15,795 bases of DNA from Neisseriaceae bacterium (GTDB lineage Bacteria; Pseudomonadota; Gammaproteobacteria; Burkholderiales; UBA11063): assembly GCA_947441745.1 (NCBI GenBank), contig CANEUJ010000025.1:1-15795 (forward strand). Direction: 5' to 3'. Positions 14,350 through 15,795 of this stretch are shown piece by piece. The position numbers and the translations under genes are program-made. The notes under the pieces are model-generated. The model did no database searches, was not told the origin of the DNA, and saw only the letters and a program-made list of their open reading frames with translations. Position 1 is the first letter of the stretch. Every line of letters begins with the position of its first letter.

Positions 14350-15795
14350 ATGAGAATTCTGGATAAATTTAAAAATCGCGTGATTGGGTTTTTTGACAAT
14401 CGCTTTACACTACGTAAGCAGTTTAATGGAGATCCTAATTTACTAGATGAGCCATATGGTATAAACTCTAAAGATGCACCAGTTACAATAACAGCAAATC
14501 TAATCAAATGTGCATATGCAAATGAAGCGTCGCTATATGCTGATTTTGACTCAGCTGCTCTTGGTTTATCCCAGCTAAAAGTAGAGCAAAAACGAGATAT
14601 ATATGGATACAACCAAGTTGAGCAAGAAAAAAAATTAACTTGGTATAAACATTTATGGCAATGTTATAAAAACCCATTTAATCTTCTTTTAACAGTTCTT
14701 GCATTAATATCATATTTTACAGGAGATATGCGGGCAACAACTGTTATTAGTCTAATGGTAGTAATTTCAACTTTTTTAAGATTTATTCAAGAACGCCGTT
14801 CTAATAATGCTGCTGATAGACTAAAAGATATGGTGAGTACTTCTGCAACAGTGTATCGAATAGATAATGAAAATACCGATCCAGAATACGAAGATAAAGT
14901 AAGAACAAATTTACACGATAGCCTTACTAGAGTTAATACAATAGAGGTTCCAATTAAAGATTTGGTGCCTGGAGATATTTTGGCACTTTCCGCTGGAGAC
15001 ATGTTCCCCGCTGATGTAAGAGTGTTACAATCTAAAGATTTGTTTGTATCCCAAGCAGCACTTACTGGTGAATCCATGCCAATTGAGAAGTTTTCCCACC
15101 CATCTAAACTAGATATGAAAGAAGCGTTGGAGCTTGAGAGCATTGGCTTTATGGGTACTAACGTTGTTAGTGGTACTGCAACAGCAATTGTACTTACAAC
15201 TGGTAAACATACTTTATTTGGTTCTTTAGCCCAAAAAATAGTTAGTCAAGAATATGTAGAGACATCATTTCAAAAAGGAATTAATAGAGTAAGTATGATG
15301 CTAATCTATTTTATGCTAGTGATGACTCCTATTGTACTATTGATTAATGGCTTTACTAAGCATGATTGGCTTCAAGCAGCATTATTTTCTTTATCAATTG
15401 CAGTTGGTTTAACTCCTGAAATGTTACCGATGATAGTGACCTCAACCCTCGCTAAAGGTGCCGTCATAATGTCGCGTAAGAAAGTAATTGTGAAACGCCT
15501 TGATGCTATTCAAAATTTCGGAGCGATGGATATTTTATGTACTGATAAAACAGGTACTCTTACCCAAGATAAGATTTGTTTAGAAAAACATACTGATATT
15601 TTTGGTGAAGATTTTGATGATGTATTAGAGTATGCTTATCTTAATAGCTATTATCAAACTGGATTAAAAAATCTTTTAGACGTTGCTGTTCTTGAGCGAG
15701 CAAATTTTGGTGATATTCCAGATTTAATGAAAAAAGTTAAAAAAGTTGATGAAGTACCTTTTGACTTTCAAAGACGTAGGATGTCAGTGGTAGTA
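14350..15795 (+). CDS. mgtA: Magnesium-transporting P-type ATPase, N-terminal part (cut by window edge)
   Basis: 482 codons run open to the window edge; full MgtA/MgtB proteins are about 900 residues, so roughly half is present. It is a P3B-type ATPase of the inner membrane that brings Mg2+ into the cell. Visible in order: a cytoplasmic N-terminal part, the first membrane pair around KNPFNLLLTVLALISYF, the A-domain loop TGES (239-242), the membrane motif PEMLPM (356-361) characteristic of MgtA-type pumps, and the phosphorylation motif DKTGTLT with Asp399. The N-domain begins and ends with FDFQRRRMSV at the edge. AGGG at 14341-14344 is 5 nt ahead of the ATG. It is divergent from hldA; its promoter region carries PhoP-box-like repeats. 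Confidence 0.93.
   Translation, partial: MRILDKFKNRVIGFFDNRFTLRKQFNGDPNLLDEPYGINSKDAPVTITANLIKCAYANEASLYADFDSAALGLSQLKVEQKRDIYGYNQVEQEKKLTWYKHLWQCYKNPFNLLLTVLALISYFTGDMRATTVISLMVVISTFLRFIQERRSNNAADRLKDMVSTSATVYRIDNENTDPEYEDKVRTNLHDSLTRVNTIEVPIKDLVPGDILALSAGDMFPADVRVLQSKDLFVSQAALTGESMPIEKFSHPSKLDMKEALELESIGFMGTNVVSGTATAIVLTTGKHTLFGSLAQKIVSQEYVETSFQKGINRVSMMLIYFMLVMTPIVLLINGFTKHDWLQAALFSLSIAVGLTPEMLPMIVTSTLAKGAVIMSRKKVIVKRLDAIQNFGAMDILCTDKTGTLTQDKICLEKHTDIFGEDFDDVLEYAYLNSYYQTGLKNLLDVAVLERANFGDIPDLMKKVKKVDEVPFDFQRRRMSVVV

Noticed and set aside
14787..15143. Open frame of 118 codons on the minus strand
   Set aside because: Antisense to mgtA; Ser/Leu-rich translation typical of a shadow frame. 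The same holds for 14295-14612 on the minus strand.

Overview
The window is about 15.8 kb of AT-rich bacterial chromosome, densely coding, with mostly housekeeping genes. The gene families point to a low-GC betaproteobacterium. The evidence is a DUF3443/DUF2844 pair (familiar next to each other in Burkholderia-type genomes), a class II aldolase of the Calvin-cycle subtype, a stand-alone heptose-7-phosphate kinase (HldA rather than fused HldE), a malate dehydrogenase of the GSAGQI type and a BPSS1780-like membrane protein. The genus is not determined; a low-GC member of the Neisseriales or Burkholderiales is an inference. No tRNA, rRNA, insertion sequence, CRISPR array or prophage gene was seen.

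Layout. 1-797 (-): N-terminal part of an AsmA-family protein, cut by the window edge. 916-3013 (+): ppiB and asnB, probably one operon. 2992-6212 (-): three exported proteins in one tight operon, read DUF3443 lipoprotein, DUF2844 protein, alpha/beta-hydrolase lipoprotein; its last gene overlaps the end of asnB tail to tail. 6321-8422 (-): mdh then prfB; prfB carries the classic RF2 autoregulatory +1 frameshift, so its true start is upstream of the uninterrupted frame. 8607-11190 (+): lgt and recQ, overlapping. 11181-12218 (-): fba, overlapping recQ tail to tail. 12489-13148 (+): multi-pass membrane protein of BPSS1780 type. 13217-14185 (-): hldA. 14350-15795 (+): mgtA, cut by the right edge in its nucleotide-binding domain.

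How the genes fit together. Envelope biology recurs: AsmA (outer-membrane biogenesis), Lgt (lipoprotein lipidation), HldA (LPS inner-core heptose), MgtA (Mg2+ import) and two predicted lipoproteins that would be Lgt substrates. The rest is central metabolism (Mdh, Fba, AsnB) and information processing (RF2, RecQ, PpiB).

The most interesting part is the three-gene secreted operon. Its DUF3443 member shows two D-[ST]-G-S motifs and further landmarks of a bilobed pepsin-like aspartic protease, which is rare in bacteria. Its promoter region has a perfect 11-bp tandem repeat (GGTTAA-N5-GGTTAA). A related direct repeat (GTTTTA-N5-GGTTAA) lies just upstream of a strong candidate -10 box of mgtA, in the layout of a PhoP box. 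A shared PhoP-like regulator is possible but unproven.
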